Source: Austropuccinia psidii
Taxonomy: Eukaryota > Basidiomycota > Pucciniomycetes > Pucciniales > Sphaerophragmiaceae
NCBI GenBank assembly: GCA_023105745.1
Contig: JALGQZ010000007.1
Location: forward strand, 2,153,592 to 2,217,591
Length of the DNA: 64,000 nt
Direction of reading: 5' to 3'
Both the position numbers and the translations under genes were made by a program. Below, one piece after another: positions 45,467 through 58,687 of the stretch. The notes under the pieces are model-generated. The model was given only the letters and a program-made list of their open reading frames with translations. It searched no databases and had not been told where the DNA came from. Numbering within the stretch: position 1 is the first letter of the stretch; every line of letters starts with the position of its first letter.

Positions 45467-46302
45467 ATTGGTTCTAAAGACTTTAACATGGTTCCATTAG
45501 ATAGCCCCCATTGGGAAATTTATTAAAAGACCCCATTTCATGGGTCTGTTGTCTAATAGATTGCTTTTAGATGAGAGGCTAATATGAAGGTTTCTTGTCA
45601 GAACAAATTTGCAGCTTTAATTATTTTGTTAATTCTTATGTTTTGGTAATAAGAATTGTATTTTGTGCAAGGGTATCATTTACTCTTGAAGATGGTCAAG
45701 TTTACGGATTAACCTTTTTGGGCTCTGTCATTTCAATTTTTGGGATTATTTCACCTTTTTTATTTTCAGTAAAAGTTTACTTGTTTGTTTCCACCTTTCT
45801 TGGTTACCATTTTTGCGGTACCTTTGGATCTCATGTTTGTGCTCTGGGTTTGAGTCATTTAAGCAATTCAAGAATTATCAAAATTGTTTATTATATTTTC
45901 ATTATGAATGCATAAGCTATATCAATTGCGAAAATAAGGTACTTTGTTTTTTATGTCTTATCTTTAGGTGGTGGAATCTTTGTGACTTCATGTACCATTT
46001 GAATGAAAGCATTATAATCTTGCTTTTGGAAATTTCCCCTTTTTATGAGTATATATTCATAGACTGTATTTTTCCAGTACTCTTAATAATATTGTTCATT
46101 GCATCTGTATGTCATTCTGGTTCTCTGTTTGTAGTCACCGGTTGACAAATATAGATCTACCCCATCAATCCTGAAATTGCTATAGTCAGAATTGTGGTTT
46201 TCAATACCACAATTGGTCAGCCTGGATCCATAAAGGGTGACATAAAGGTTTAAAAGACACTTAAAAACTTGTATGACACACCCAGATTAGCTTTATGACC
46301 AA
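45467..46302. other. Spacer with a short inverted LTR-D piece
   Basis: 45790-45865 read in reverse matches the start of LTR D (CTCAAACCCAGAGCACAAACATGA). The rest is AT-rich and unassigned. A 106-codon plus frame (45595-45915) overlaps the LTR-D piece and has no motif. 46190-46245 has the GTCAGAATTGTGG...CCACAATT hairpin block also seen near 33180. Confidence 0.45.
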
Positions 46303-47213
46303 TAATTATCAGCCTGTGACTCAAACCCAGAGCACAAGCATGACTACCAGAATACCATAAACAAATGGTAAAGCCAAGCTACAACCAAAACATGGAGCTG
46401 AGTCAAACCACCTCAAAAAACATCAAAATAAAGAGGACACTCACCTCTTTCGAAGTATGAAAATCTTATAATCATAGGACAAAGAATAACAAAGTTATTC
46501 AAGCTCAAAGCAGTTTCTGAGCATGAACCTTAATTTCCACCCCCATCTAAAATGGAGAGAAAGAGTCTGAACCCAATCAAATGGGTATTCAAATTGAAGT
46601 TCCTCATTGGGGCTATCTGATTGTACTATCAAAACTGAGCTAGCACCAAAACTATAGAAGTTATGGCCAAAATAAGGTTGAATGAGTTTGAATAAAATAT
46701 TCACTTCCAATCCAACATCTTCAGTTTTGGTGTGTGATACCCAAAGTGGGGTCTTTTTGGAAAGAGGAAATTCCGGGCTATCTGATGTTGCCATCCATTT
46801 CACCATATCTCATCTATATAAAAAGTTATGATGCAAACAACTTCCATGCAGATTTTGCAATAATCATATATTCGGATAACTAAAATTGAACATAGCATAA
46901 CTTTGGCATATTTAATGTTAACCATGCCAAGTGAGGTATCATTGTGTATATCCCATTCAGGGTTACAAAATGGACCAATTTTGACCTGAATACCTCACAA
47001 ACCAACAAATGTATAGCAGGTTTAAGGTTGAAATCCCACATTTTAACGAATACAGCTTTACTGTGGGATACCATCCCATAAAAATGATTATGAGGTGTCA
47101 AATAGACAAATAAGCTTGTTTATCATCCCATACCACATAGCTCAGTGAAATACAGGGGTTCATACAGGTTCTGTACAACTTCTGATGTGTCAGAAGCACC
47201 AGAACACACCTGT
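46303..47213 (+). repeat. LTR family D, 3' truncated copy
   Basis: Starts TATCAGCCTGTGACTCAAACC and runs parallel to the solo LTR at 52104 for ~900 bp (GAATAACAAAGTTATTC, GTGGGGTCTTTTTGGAAAGAG, CATATCTCATCTA, ACAGGTTCTGTAC), about three-quarters identical by eye. It is cut at 47213 by a type-A LTR piece. Confidence 0.75.
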
Positions 47214-47365
47214 TGTGAGCCTTGGAGGTATTCTTATATACCCAAAAGATTGCAAATAATAAAATAAAACATGAATATTAATAAAATAAATTTATTTATA
47301 TTATCGAAATAAAAATAAAATATAAATATAAATGTATTTAAAATTAAAAATTTAATCATAATTGA
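47214..47365 (+). repeat. Type-A LTR 5' end fragment
   Basis: TGTGAGCCTTGGAGGTATTCTTATATACCC and the A/T tract match the LTR start, then stop near 47365. Confidence 0.7.
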
Positions 47366-50300
47366 AGATTTTTGAAGTTGAGGAAAATAAATAAATCATT
47401 TCTACAATTCAGTATAGCAATATCCTTCTTCATAATAGTCTCATAAACTCTTAAATAATATTACATAGTTCTTTATAAACTTTGGCATACGTTCAGAATA
47501 TAAGAGGTTTTTGAAATAAAGCTTTATAAGTTGTAAAAGTTAAAATTCTCGATTGAAAGGATTCTTTTTAGTTCCAGTAAGCAATTCAGAATAATATCTG
47601 CAGGACTTTACTATTAACATCAAGTACATTGGAAAATATTTGATAAAAATCACAACTTGCCATTGATCAGTTTTTTTATTATATTTCTCTTTTCACCTTT
47701 TGATATTTTATCAGTCAACAATATTTGGATTAAACTATCTTTTCTGAAATAATTTACCATAATCAGTTCCTATTACTCACAAAAAACTAAAAAATGTGCA
47801 TTCTTCATCATTGATCTTTCCTGAAATATCAATCTATTTTCATTTAAGTAAATTGAACAAAAATTAGGAGATATCAATTCCCATTTCAAAAGTTAGAAAG
47901 CTATATTAGATCTTTATTCTGAGAATTAGGCTCAAAATACATTTCTTTTCAAAAGCAATTTACCAGTAATAGGCTTCTATTCCTATATCCCTTTGATTTT
48001 TTTCAATTGAAAACTACTAGGAAGAAATATTTTGGTTTTGTTAGAAATTGGCATTTACCCATTGTCATTCCCTTTCCCCTTGATGTGAATTTCCTGTGAT
48101 CTCTTATTGCTCCAAAATCATCTCTTATGCCATCATATAGCGAATAAAATGCCAAAAGGTTTTAAGAGAAACTGGTTTAGATTAATATATATGGAATTTT
48201 ATTCTTGTCAATGGAACAACTATTATTTAAAAAGACTCACATAAGTTCTACATACATGGAGAAATCAAAATCAACCCCTTTTCTGAATTTTCCTTTCTTT
48301 CAAAGAGTGAAATGAGAAATACTATCTTCAATTTTACCAATAAAACAGGGGAATACATTACTATTCCTTCATTAGAATAAGAAAATTTAAAACTGTTCCA
48401 GTTTGATACCTTTAACGTATTTACATGAACAATATTATTTTTTAGAAAAAAACTCACAACAAAGCTTCATATAATTCAAAAAATCAGGAAGGAAATATCA
48501 AGCAATTTTGGGGCTTAAACTTTGCTTCGGAGAACTCCTGAGTTCACTTAACATTAACTTTAGTTGTATTTATATTGAATTATCTCATCGTGGCTTTTCC
48601 AAAGGCAATGACTCATTCCTAAAATTATCATATTGATTTTACAGAATCTTTTTTCATCCCCAATTCTTCACTAATTAAATATTGATTATAACTTTAATAT
48701 TCAATAATTCTTAATTGAAATATCCAACTTATTAATAATATAAAATCTGTTGAAAGTCTTTTCTAGAATATAAATTTTATTCTATATGGATACTCCAAAG
48801 GAAAGGTTTCATCACCCTCATAGCATTTTTTCTAAAGACCTGAAAAAATAAAGAAGTATTTTCCATAGCTTTATGATCAATTCTTATTCCTTGTTATCAT
48901 TTGAAGAATCCAAAAACTAATTGATGTAGAATTTCAACCTCATTTCATGTTCATAATGTATTTGTAAAGGCTATAAAATATAATTTGTTTACTCTATTAT
49001 TCAAAATATTTGGGAAAAGCCCTTGAAATGAATTTTCAAAGCTTCTTTTTCGTCAGAATTGAGTAAAGTAATTTTTCCTTGTATTTATTTGTGTAAGTAT
49101 TGAAAATATGATATGAAGATTCTTATATTGAGGAAGACACGGCGTATACATTTTCTGGTTGTATGATCACATTAGAGGATTATTTTTCTCTAGATTTCGT
49201 AAGAAAAAGCTCAACACAGCTCTGAACTTGCTGAAATTTGCTTTTTTTCAAAAAATGTGAACTTCATAAAAATAGAGCTTGATCTAGAATGTACTTTTAT
49301 TTTATTTTTCTAAAATTGAATTTTCAATATTTATTTTCAGTTTTCTGATTCTGAAAGATAATTTCAGGTATGCAAAAAGAAAGATGATTTTGTTACTATC
49401 GGCTTTGTATATGCCTCAGTAAGTTAAATACATATTTGAACATAATTATATACTTTCATAATAGGATGGACCTTTCACTTAGCAGAAAGATCTACCTATT
49501 TTTCAAACCACATTGACATCCATTGCCAATGCCTTCACTTCACTTATTAAAAATAAATCACCCATAATATATAACCAAGCTGGTGGTATACTGAGAAAAC
49601 ATTTATGACTATTATATTTTTGAAAATTTGTAATATTTCCATTAAAACTCCTTCTCATACGGTTTTGTCTCTTATGTTTGGAGGTTTATTTGGGTGCAAT
49701 AGTGGAGGCCAGAGAGCTATATTTTGGCAGGATATTACTCATGTTTGATATTTGAATCAAAAATTTGAATATTAATTTTTTTTATCAAGATCCTTTTTCC
49801 TCCACTTCACAATGATTCAACAAAAATGAGTTTTCAGCTTATTTTTTTCCCAGCCCTTGTAAGATTTGGGAAAAATATTTTGGAACCTGAATAATTTTAC
49901 CTTAACCTCTTGAGCTTCAGGATAAATTTATATGTTAAAGATCTAAGAGTGGGTAAGATATGAAATGTTATTTACCATAGAACTCTCACTAGATTATAGT
50001 TTTCCATCCCAATATTTTTGAAATCTTTTCTTGAGTGCTTGGGAGTAAAAAAGCTCCAAAAATTACAACAATTAATTAAAAACAGCCTTTTTGTACTCAA
50101 AATACTCAAAATCAACTTAAATGAAGTTAGAACAAAACAATATGATATTAAGCCAAAAGATGCTGAGCTGAGAGGCTGCATATTATCAATTTGCTCACAA
50201 ATTTCTGTGGAAAAATTATTTTTTAGGATTTTCTATTTTCATTTAATATTTGTTTTCATCTGGAATACAGTATAAATATGTCCTGTTCCGCGACTGTATA

Positions 50301-50448
50301 TAATGAAAATTCATGGATTATTGTGAATTTTCACAGATTATCATTATTTTCATTGTTGAATTTATTTTTCCCCATTTTAGCTACAAGGATGTTTTTGTTG
50401 AAGTTAGTTTGATTGCGCTTTTTTGATTAAGTTTTTTGTCAAAATCAC
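47366..50448. other. 3.1 kb without a recognisable gene or repeat
   Basis: AT-rich. Only short chance frames on both strands. 50305-50332 forms a perfect 9-bp inverted repeat (GAAAATTCA/TGAATTTTC). Confidence 0.5.
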
Positions 50449-53400
50449 AGCACAACAATGTGTCTATGAAAATTTTGATAATATTACCATTAATAAACAG
50501 TACTATGACTGTTCTTATGTAATATAGTAATAAAAATTATTAGAGCCTCAATTAAATAATTTATTAATTACTTATTTCTTTTACTTTTGATACACTACTT
50601 GTGATTATAACAGTATGAAGTAATTGTCTACAAGAATAAATTACAAGAAGTATTTAATTACAAATCATCTTTATTGATATGACAAAATTATTTCAAGTTA
50701 TAATTATCTTTTACAAGAATAGTTATAATTATAATTTGTGAAGGAAAAAGAAAATAGAGAAAGACTTTGAAAATTGATTATAAACCACTCACCAATACTC
50801 CAATTATCCTTGAAAGAATATGGTAGAGAGATTTGACGGATAACTTGTGGATTCAAGGGATCAAAATTGATTTATAACAATATCACAACAATGTATAGTT
50901 GATTTCTATGATTGCACGTGTTTCATATTGATTATGAAAGCTTTAAAAAACTTAAGAAAAGATTCAAATTAATACTTACTTGTTGGTAATAATGGTATAA
51001 TTGGATAATAAGATGATTTGGACAAAACGGCAAGAGCAGGCCTCTTTTAAGTCAAAGAAAGATCATAGAGTACTGCCATGAAGCAAGCTGAAAAACTAGT
51101 GAGTTAGAAAACAATATTCCTTTTTTTATTAATGATTTCATGATATGTTGTCATGTAAGATTGTCATAATTACTTAATTGATGCTATTATGTGACTACCA
51201 ATCCAAATATGGTTTAGAATAAAAGGATTAACAACTGTAAAGCTTCTTTTATTTCAAAATAAACATTAATTTCTCAAATTTATGAATGTTATTGTAAATT
51301 TTATCAAAGGTTGTATTTCCTGTGAATCTTTGAAGATTCAGTATTTCACGCGGAATTATCAAAAATGGACTGTAAGTAAAACCTTGAATTTTACTTTGAA
51401 ACTGTGAATATTTCTAGTTTCTTTTTGAATCATAATGTTCTCCATTGGTACTGAAGGTTTCAGAAATATTAGCTAAGAATTTTATCTTTGATGAGTTTTT
51501 AAATTTCTTACCTCATTTGTATGTAGAATTGCAAATAACACTATATGGCAGGTTGCTATGAGGTAAATAAATGGATACTGGTTCAAAAAGGGTTTCAATT
51601 ACTCTGTTGTGGTTTATCCATGGAAAATAGTTAAGAATTCACATGCTTACAGGAACCTAAGTTGCTCTTTACCTCTCTGCCATGTCAAAATAGTATTCAT
51701 TTGAAATTTACTTATGATTCAATGAGATTTTTACTTAGTAACTAGCTTTCCAAAAGGTTTTAGTATAATTAACGGGCCCAGATCAGCCATGGATACAAAC
51801 TTCTGAGCTATCAACACCTAGGAGGCCTCAGGAGTTGGGTAACCTGGCTCTCTTTGATGTCTCTTGTTCCCCTTAGCTATTTTCACATCAAAAATATAAT
51901 TTCAGGCTTTAAGACTGATATCCACTGTAGGTGTGTCAAGATGTATGTAAGAATACCATAACAGTAAGTCCCAAAAACATTCAAAACACTATTCTTAGTG
52001 TATATGTAACATTGCATTTCTCACATTCCCATTAATTTGTCATTAAATTGAGAAAAAAAGAGTTTTCAAAATTCAATTATGTGGTATTGAATTTTCTTCC
52101 ATATGTCAGCCTGTGACTCAAAACCAGAGCACAAGCTTGACAGCCAAATATTATAAATCAATGGTATAGAAAGATTCCACCAAAACATGGAGCTGAGGCA
52201 AATTAGCTCAAAAGATACCAAAGGAAAGAGGAAAATCACACCTTTCCAAATATACAAGTCCCATCATCATAGGAAAAAGAATAACAAAGTTATTCCTGCT
52301 CAGAGTTGTTGCTGAGCATAAACCTTAATTTTCACTTCTCATCTGAAATAAAGAGTAAGAGGCTTAACCCCATCAAATGAATATTAAAGAGGAAGCTCTT
52401 AGCCAGTGCTATCCAATGGTACCAGCCAAACTGAGCTGCAACCAGTATTACAGAAGTTATGGTCATATTCAGGTCAAATACGGGTGAATAAAACAATCAC
52501 CTCCCATCTAGCTTGTACAGTTTTAGTGCGAGATACCAAAAGTGGGGTCTTTTTGGAAAGAGAATAATAAGGGCTCTCTGTTGGTGCCATTCATTTCCCC
52601 ATATCTCATCTAGAACAAAAGTCATCAGGCAAACAAGCCCAATACAGTGTTTTGCCTAAAACACGTATATGTATAAAAATCATGTCCATGGGATAACTTT
52701 GCCATATTAAGTGATAACAATATCAAATGTGGTACCATTGTGTAGAAAACATACAGGGCTACATATGGAGCCAATTTTGGGGTTGATATCTCAAAAACTG
52801 ACAAAGCTATAGCTGTTTTAATGTCAAAATCCCACAGTTTGACCAATATAGCCTTACCATGGGATAGTATCCCACAACCATGGTTATGAGGTGTCAAACA
52901 GACAAAGAAGATTGTTTTTACCTCAAAAAGTCATAGTTAATTCAATACTGGGGTCCCATACAGGTTCTGTACATCATTCTATGTGTCATACATGTCAGAA
53001 GCAGGCTGTGTGGTCCCCAGATGGAACTTCTTACCCTGTATTTGTGGAAACTGCCCAGATGTGGTTACAAAACTACATCTGATCCCAATACAGGATATAC
53101 AGGCCTGTTGAAAACAATGAGCCTGTCCTGGACAGTGAAAAATACTCACTTCCTCCCTTTGAAAAGGTCTAGCAGCCTTTTCACCCCATTTCAGGATAAA
53201 AGGAGGGCTTTTCACTTCCAGAAAAGGAATTCCCATCCTGCTCTTGAATTCCTATGTAGTAAAGCTTGAAAAAACAGTTGTAATATTGGAAAATAATCAT
53301 CTTATACTAAAAACTTTAGTATTGTAGTTTTTTATTATTGTAACCCAACAGAGAAAGCTGCACCCAGGGCTTTCAACAGCGCTCACCACCACTAATTGTC

Positions 53401-53775
53401 ATTAGTAAAGCCCTTTTAATTTATAATTAAAGCTTTTTTAATACTTTTTATCCATTCAAAAGTCATATTTAAGGTCGTAAATAGCCTTGTTAATTCTTTA
53501 TCATAGACTCATCCTGACACCATATTACCACCTCTTAGAGTTAGTTTAAGCTTATTCACTCTATGGAGTTACCCTAGGTGAATTTTTGTGTAGAATCCAA
53601 ATCTGGCCTTAAATCTATTGATTTAATTACTCAAACAAAGGTCTTCATCTTTTCTGAAGCCCAAAATGATGGATTTTGAATATATGCATTCCTTATGGGT
53701 TATTCATACTCCAGAATTTAGTTTACAGATAGTTGTGGTCTATTTGGGTATGTAAAACATACCTCAGGGCTCACA
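50449..53775 (-). repeat. LTR family E, copy 1, split by solo LTR D
   Basis: 50449-52103 plus 53525-53775 follow copy 2 (53824-55751) in order: ATGAAAATTTTGATAATATTAC, ACAGTACTATG, TACAAGAATAA, CCATGGATA...GGAGGCCTCA, GTGTATATGTAACA and ACCCTAGGTGAATTTTTGTGTAGAATCC, ending GGGCTCACA. The termini are related to type A (TGTGAGCC in element orientation). The left end is blurred. Confidence 0.75.
52104..53519 (+). mobile_element. Solo LTR, family D (1416 bp), with CCATA duplication
   Basis: TGTCAGCCTGTGACTC...CATCCTGACA, with terminal inverted TGTCAG/CTGACA. CCATA lies on both sides (52099-52103, 53520-53524). The LTR E sequence continues across the insert (compare TTTTCCATTTTACCACCTC near 55495). 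No coding sequence. Confidence 0.85.
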
Positions 53776-53823
53776 AAGGGGCAGGACCTATGTAGATCCT
53801 TCTACTGTAAATTGTTTGATGAT

Positions 53824-55751
53824 TGTAAGATGTGACTATGAAACTGATGATAATATTACTATTGATCAACAGTACTATGTCTGTTCTTATGAAATATAAT
53901 AATAAAAAATTATTATAACCACAATTAAATAATTATAAAATTATTTCTTTCACGTGTTATACACTACTAGTGATTATAACTGTGAGCAGTAATTGTCTAC
54001 AAGAATCAATTACAAGAATAATTTAATAATAAAAACTTCTTTTATTAAAATAATAAAATTATTTTAATATATAATTATCTTTTACAAGAATAATTATAAA
54101 TATAATTCTTGAAGAAAAATATTACTAGAGAAAAACTTTAAGAATTAAAGATAAATGACTCACTAATACTCCAAAGAACTTATTGATAGATAAAAGTAGA
54201 GAATTTTGACGTGGAATTGTGGATTTAAGGGATCAAAAGGATTTATAACAGTATTACAACAATATATAGTTGGATTCTATGATTTCACGTCTTTCTGGTT
54301 GATTCTGAAAGATTTAAAACACTTAAGAATAGCTTGTAACTAATACTTACTTGTTGGTAATGATGATTTAATAAACTGCTAAGATGATGATACGGAAAAA
54401 ACAGCAAGAAGAGGCTTCTTTTAAGTCAACAACAGCTCACAGTGGCGTTCCATGGAGCAAACTGAAAAACCAGTGAGTGAGAAAACAATAAACCTTTTTG
54501 GATTAATGATTGCATCATCTGTTGTCACGTAAGATTATCATAATTACTTAATTGATGCTTTTACGTGACTACCAAACCCAATATGGTTAAGAATAAATGG
54601 AGTAACATCTGTAAATCTTCTTTTATTCCAAAATAATCATTGATTTCTCAAAGTTATCAATGTTATTGCCAATTTCATCACAGGTTTTAATTACTGTGAA
54701 TTTTTGAAGATTCAGTGTTTCACGTAGAATGGTCAAAAATGGACTATAAGTAAACCTTTTAATTTTACTAGTAAAACTGTAATTATTTTTGGTTGTACCA
54801 TAGATAATACATTTCTCTATTGGTCCTGAAAGTTTCATAAAGATTCATTAATAATTGTATTTTTAATGAATTTTTGAAGTTTTTACCTCATTTCTACGTA
54901 GAATTGCAAATAGCAGTATTTAGTTGGTTGCTATGAGGTAAATCAATGAATATGGGTCCCAAAAGGGTTTTAATTACTCTTTTAGGGTCTAGTCATGGAA
55001 AGTCATCAAGAATTGACGTGGTTACAGGAGTCTAAGTAGCTCATTACCTCCTTGGCACGTCAAAATAGCAGGTTATTTGCTATTTTCTTATGATTACAGT
55101 AGGTGTAACTTGGTAAACAAATTCCCAAAGAGTATTAGTTTACCAATTGGGCCAAGATGAGCCATGGATATATGCTCTGGAGCTATCCACGCCTCTGAGG
55201 CCTCAGAAGTTGGGTACCCTGGCTCTCTTTGATGTCTTTTGTCCCCCTTGCTTATTTTTCACGTAAAAATTGAAATTTAAGCTTCAAGTGAGATATCCAC
55301 TATGGGTGTACCAAAAGTCCATGTAAGAATACCATGATATTATATTAAGTGCTCAAAACATGCATAACACTATTCTTAGTGTATATGTAACATGAGATTT
55401 CTCACTTTCCCATTATTTTGGCTTAAAATCAAGAAAAACAAAAATTTTCATGGATCTTTTATGTGGTATTAATGATGTGGTATTGAAGTATTTTCCATTT
55501 TACCACCTCAAATACTTAAATTGAGCTTATTCACTCTATGGGGCTACCCTAGGTGAATTTTTGTGTAGAATCCAAATCTGGTCTTAAATCCATGGATTTA
55601 CTTACTCAATAAAAAGTTATTCATCTTTTCTGAAATTGAAAATGATGAATTTTGGATATATGCATTACTTATGAGTTATGCATAATTCAAAATTTCTTTT
55701 TAAGATAATTGTGGCCTATTTGGGTATGTAAAATATACCTCAAGGCTCACA
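53824..55751 (-). mobile_element. Solo LTR, family E, copy 2 (1928 bp), with ATGAT duplication
   Basis: TGTAAGATGTGAC...AAGGCTCACA on the plus strand. ATGAT lies on both sides (53819-53823, 55752-55756). It begins only 48 bp after the end of copy 1, in the same orientation. No coding sequence. Confidence 0.85.
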
Positions 55752-55756
55752 ATGAT

Positions 55757-57892
55757 TGTTGTAAAATTTACACTAAATCCTTTACAGCACCTATACTGTA
55801 ATTTTAAGCAAAAAATATGAAAAAAAATTAAAATTCCCAAATTTATTATGAAAATTCACAACAACAATAACCAAAATTGAAATAAAAGCCAAATATATCA
55901 AAAAAAATCTAAAAATGAAAATAAAAAAAAATAAAGTATAATAAAAATAATAAAATTGATACCACTGATCAATACAACCAATATCATTGGAAAGAAAGTA
56001 CCACAAACTTAAATTTTCAAAAGTGAAATTTAATAATTGATATAAGCAAGCTCTTTCCCTATGCATCTGCTGAATGAACAGCTCAAAAAAGGAAGATTGT
56101 GTATGTTTTACTTATATATATATATATAATCTCATGGAAAATAACAAGGGAAACTGAGGATATATATAAATCCAGTTGATAGTATCACCCAAAATACTTC
56201 TCCTTTTACAAGAACTTTTCATATTTAAGAAATCTGAGATATAATTTTCTAAAAAATATGCCATGAGAAAATAATAAGAATACTGCATGATATGAAAGTA
56301 TTGTTTTTTTTGGATTGAGGGCTTAAAAAAACTCTGTTTCCAAATAAAAAGATGGCTTCATGCATGAGTCAGAAATATAATTTTAATTTTGGATAGGATT
56401 GCCGAAAAATATGGAAGAATTATTTGGATATATCAAATTTTCAGTAGAATGAGGATCCAGGAAGATTTATCTTATTTAATGAAATAAGAAATAAGAAAGG
56501 ACCACAAAGCTTCTTGAATATTCCAGTGGCTTGTAATGGCTTGGAATATTACCAAATATTCAAGATCTAGTTCCCGCTTACTTCAAAGTACAGGCCCAAG
56601 CTCAGAATAAGCTAGGTCCAAGCCATTTTCTAAATGGAACAACTGCTGTAAGGTGTAGCCACCTTGGGCATGGTGAATAATAAATCCAAATCTGGTATGG
56701 AAATGCAGTATCATAACTTCAATACCCCAGTATTTCTTTCTATTATTGTGAAAATGATAGGTCTTATAGTGGCATATGAGTGGAAATTTATCTCAAAACT
56801 TCCAGTATTGGCCCGGCGTTCCTCTATTTGAGTTTGCTTTTGCAAACAGCCCAATTTTTAAAAATATGGTAGGAGAGTTGGTGACAATGAGCAGGTCCCC
56901 ACATCATGCATTTCATTTAACTTAGAGTGAAAGTGTGACTGTTAAAAAACAGAATTGTTGGTATTTCTGTTTCTATTGCCAAAAAGGCTCCTTCCCCTTA
57001 TAGGTTTGTCTTGAAAACCTGTTTTGACTGATGAAGATCCATGGATCTGAGGCTATGGCTAAGAAGATAAGCTATATATACATTTGGAGGTAGTGCGCCA
57101 AAAATGCAGTGCTGTAAAATTGGGGGAATTTAGGAGAAGCCAGGATTTGACGTAGTAAACATCCTTTTTGGAAAGTGGTGACTTTATCATTATCTGGAAG
57201 GAAAGCCTTTGACACAATTAAAATGCAACTGGAAAGGAGGTGAGATTTCAGCTCAAAGTCTTCTTTTCAACATTCAAATAGTATTTATACCTGATTTAGT
57301 ATAGTCTCTGAAATAAATATAGCATATTTTTTCTTAGGCTAACGTGTGTAAGATTCTGAGTTACCCTTCAAAAAATTAAATTCCATTTGCACTCAATACT
57401 GATAACAAAAAAAATAATTCTTTATGGAGAAAAATTTAAATAGGCACTAGGGAACCCTTGTATAATGGTTCAAAGCCTATTCCTGCGAAGCCTCAGTAGA
57501 CTCTTGGGTCCAATCTTATGCATTAATTTCTAATTCATAAGTTCCCTTAATTTTACTTGTTTCTTTATGAGATAAATCATTTTCAAAGGCTTTGAGGTTC
57601 ATTGGATACACTCGGTAGCGCTGTAAGTGTCCGCGTTTCCTCATTTTGTCATTAAGTTTTTTTAAATAAACTCAATCATTAAATGAGCCAAAACAAAATG
57701 CAATTTGAAATCACATATTCAGAAAATACTGAGCTAACTGAACAAATTGAATGCTGAGCGGACAGAGCACATGATATACTGAGCCACCTCAGAAGCTGTC
57801 TTCATAAGTCGTATTAAACCTTTCTAAGATTTCAAATAAACTTATCATCTTCAATATATCACTTGAAAAATAATTCCCAACTCTATCTTACA
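55757..57892. other. 2.1 kb without a recognisable gene
   Basis: AT-rich, with a short (TA)n run near 56115. Two weak tRNA-like patches (57455-57530 and 57596-57650) do not fold into complete tRNAs. The promoter of the gene at 57893 should lie here, but no convincing TATA box is seen. Confidence 0.4.
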
Positions 57893-58687
57893 ATGTTTAA
57901 CCCTCCTTTTGTCTCCCCTACTAATGGGGAGAATAATATGTTTAAAAACTTCATTATCATGACCCACATTCCTAGAAAACGTGTTCCTCCTATGGTTTGC
58001 CCTCCTGCAAAGCCCCCACCTACTACTAATCCCCCTCCAACTCCTATTCCTGCTACATCTCCTCTTTCTGAGCGTGATTTTGTTGAACGAAAGGAAAACC
58101 TCTCCAAGAAACGCCTCTATGGCAGGACTCCAACCGATGGTCTTATCATCCCATCTGATGTTGCCAAAGCTTTTCCTTTCCAAACTTGCAGCCAAAGCCA
58201 CACTTTTCGCAAGTTGATTGATGGAAGAATTGTTATTCTTTATCTCCGAAGACCTAAGGACATGCGCCAATTTGAAGTTGGAGAAATCCCTATCAACAAT
58301 ACTCCTATGCAAGCTCCCCCTATTATTACAATCACTCCCCCTACTCCCATTCCTACCGTATCCCCTGTAACCCACGAACCTCTTTGCGAAAAAAAGGAAA
58401 AGAGGAAGAGACGTGGCATCGACTCTCTCATCGTTCCTCGTGGATTTTCCAAAGCGAATCCAGTCCAGAATATTGGCCGAAGCCACACCTTCCAAAGATT
58501 GGCAAATGGCAGAATTGCGCGCACTATCCAAAGTGCCAAGGACATCAAAAGAATTGTAATGAAAAAGTTTTCTGTTAAAATTGACCCTAGGTGAGTTTAA
58601 CATGGTACTATCGCTCAATAAATTTTTTTTATTGCTTGTTTTTCTGATCAATTGTTCTTTGATATACTTATCAGGAAAAAGAATTGA
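57893..58687 (+). CDS. Unnamed protein with two diverged ~95-residue repeats, two exons
   Basis: ATG at 57893; exon 1 57893-58590, intron 58591-58674 (AG|GTGAGT...TTATCAG|G, 84 nt), exon 2 58675-58687 ending TGA: 236 residues. If unspliced it ends one codon later than the exon 1 boundary, at TGA 58592-58594. Each half has a Pro-rich linker (PPPTPIPATSP; PPTPIPTVSP), a Lys/Arg/Glu-rich stretch, then a shared core: L-I-(I/V)-P...KA-x-P-x-Q...SHTF-x-x-L-x-x-GRI, then KD. SHTF falls at residues ~102 and ~197. Between the repeats several differences are third-position silent changes (ACT/ACC, TTT/TTC, GGA/GGC), which supports this strand over the overlapping 266-codon minus frame. No signal peptide, membrane segment or known family is recognised. 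Basic patches (KRKRRG) could suit nuclear location; that is a guess. Confidence 0.6.

Noticed and set aside
45595..46145. Hydrophobic frames of 106 and 110 codons
   Set aside because: They overlap an inverted LTR-D fragment and have no motif or start context.
57455..57650. Possible tRNA genes (TATAATGGTTCAAAGC...GGGTCCAATC; GGATACACTCGGTAGCGC)
   Set aside because: Acceptor and T stems do not pair and the second lacks a B box; at best they are degraded tRNA-derived repeats.
57851..58651. 266-codon minus-strand open frame covering the two-repeat gene
   Set aside because: The repeat cores are much less alike in that frame, while third-base silent differences and a splice donor support the plus frame.
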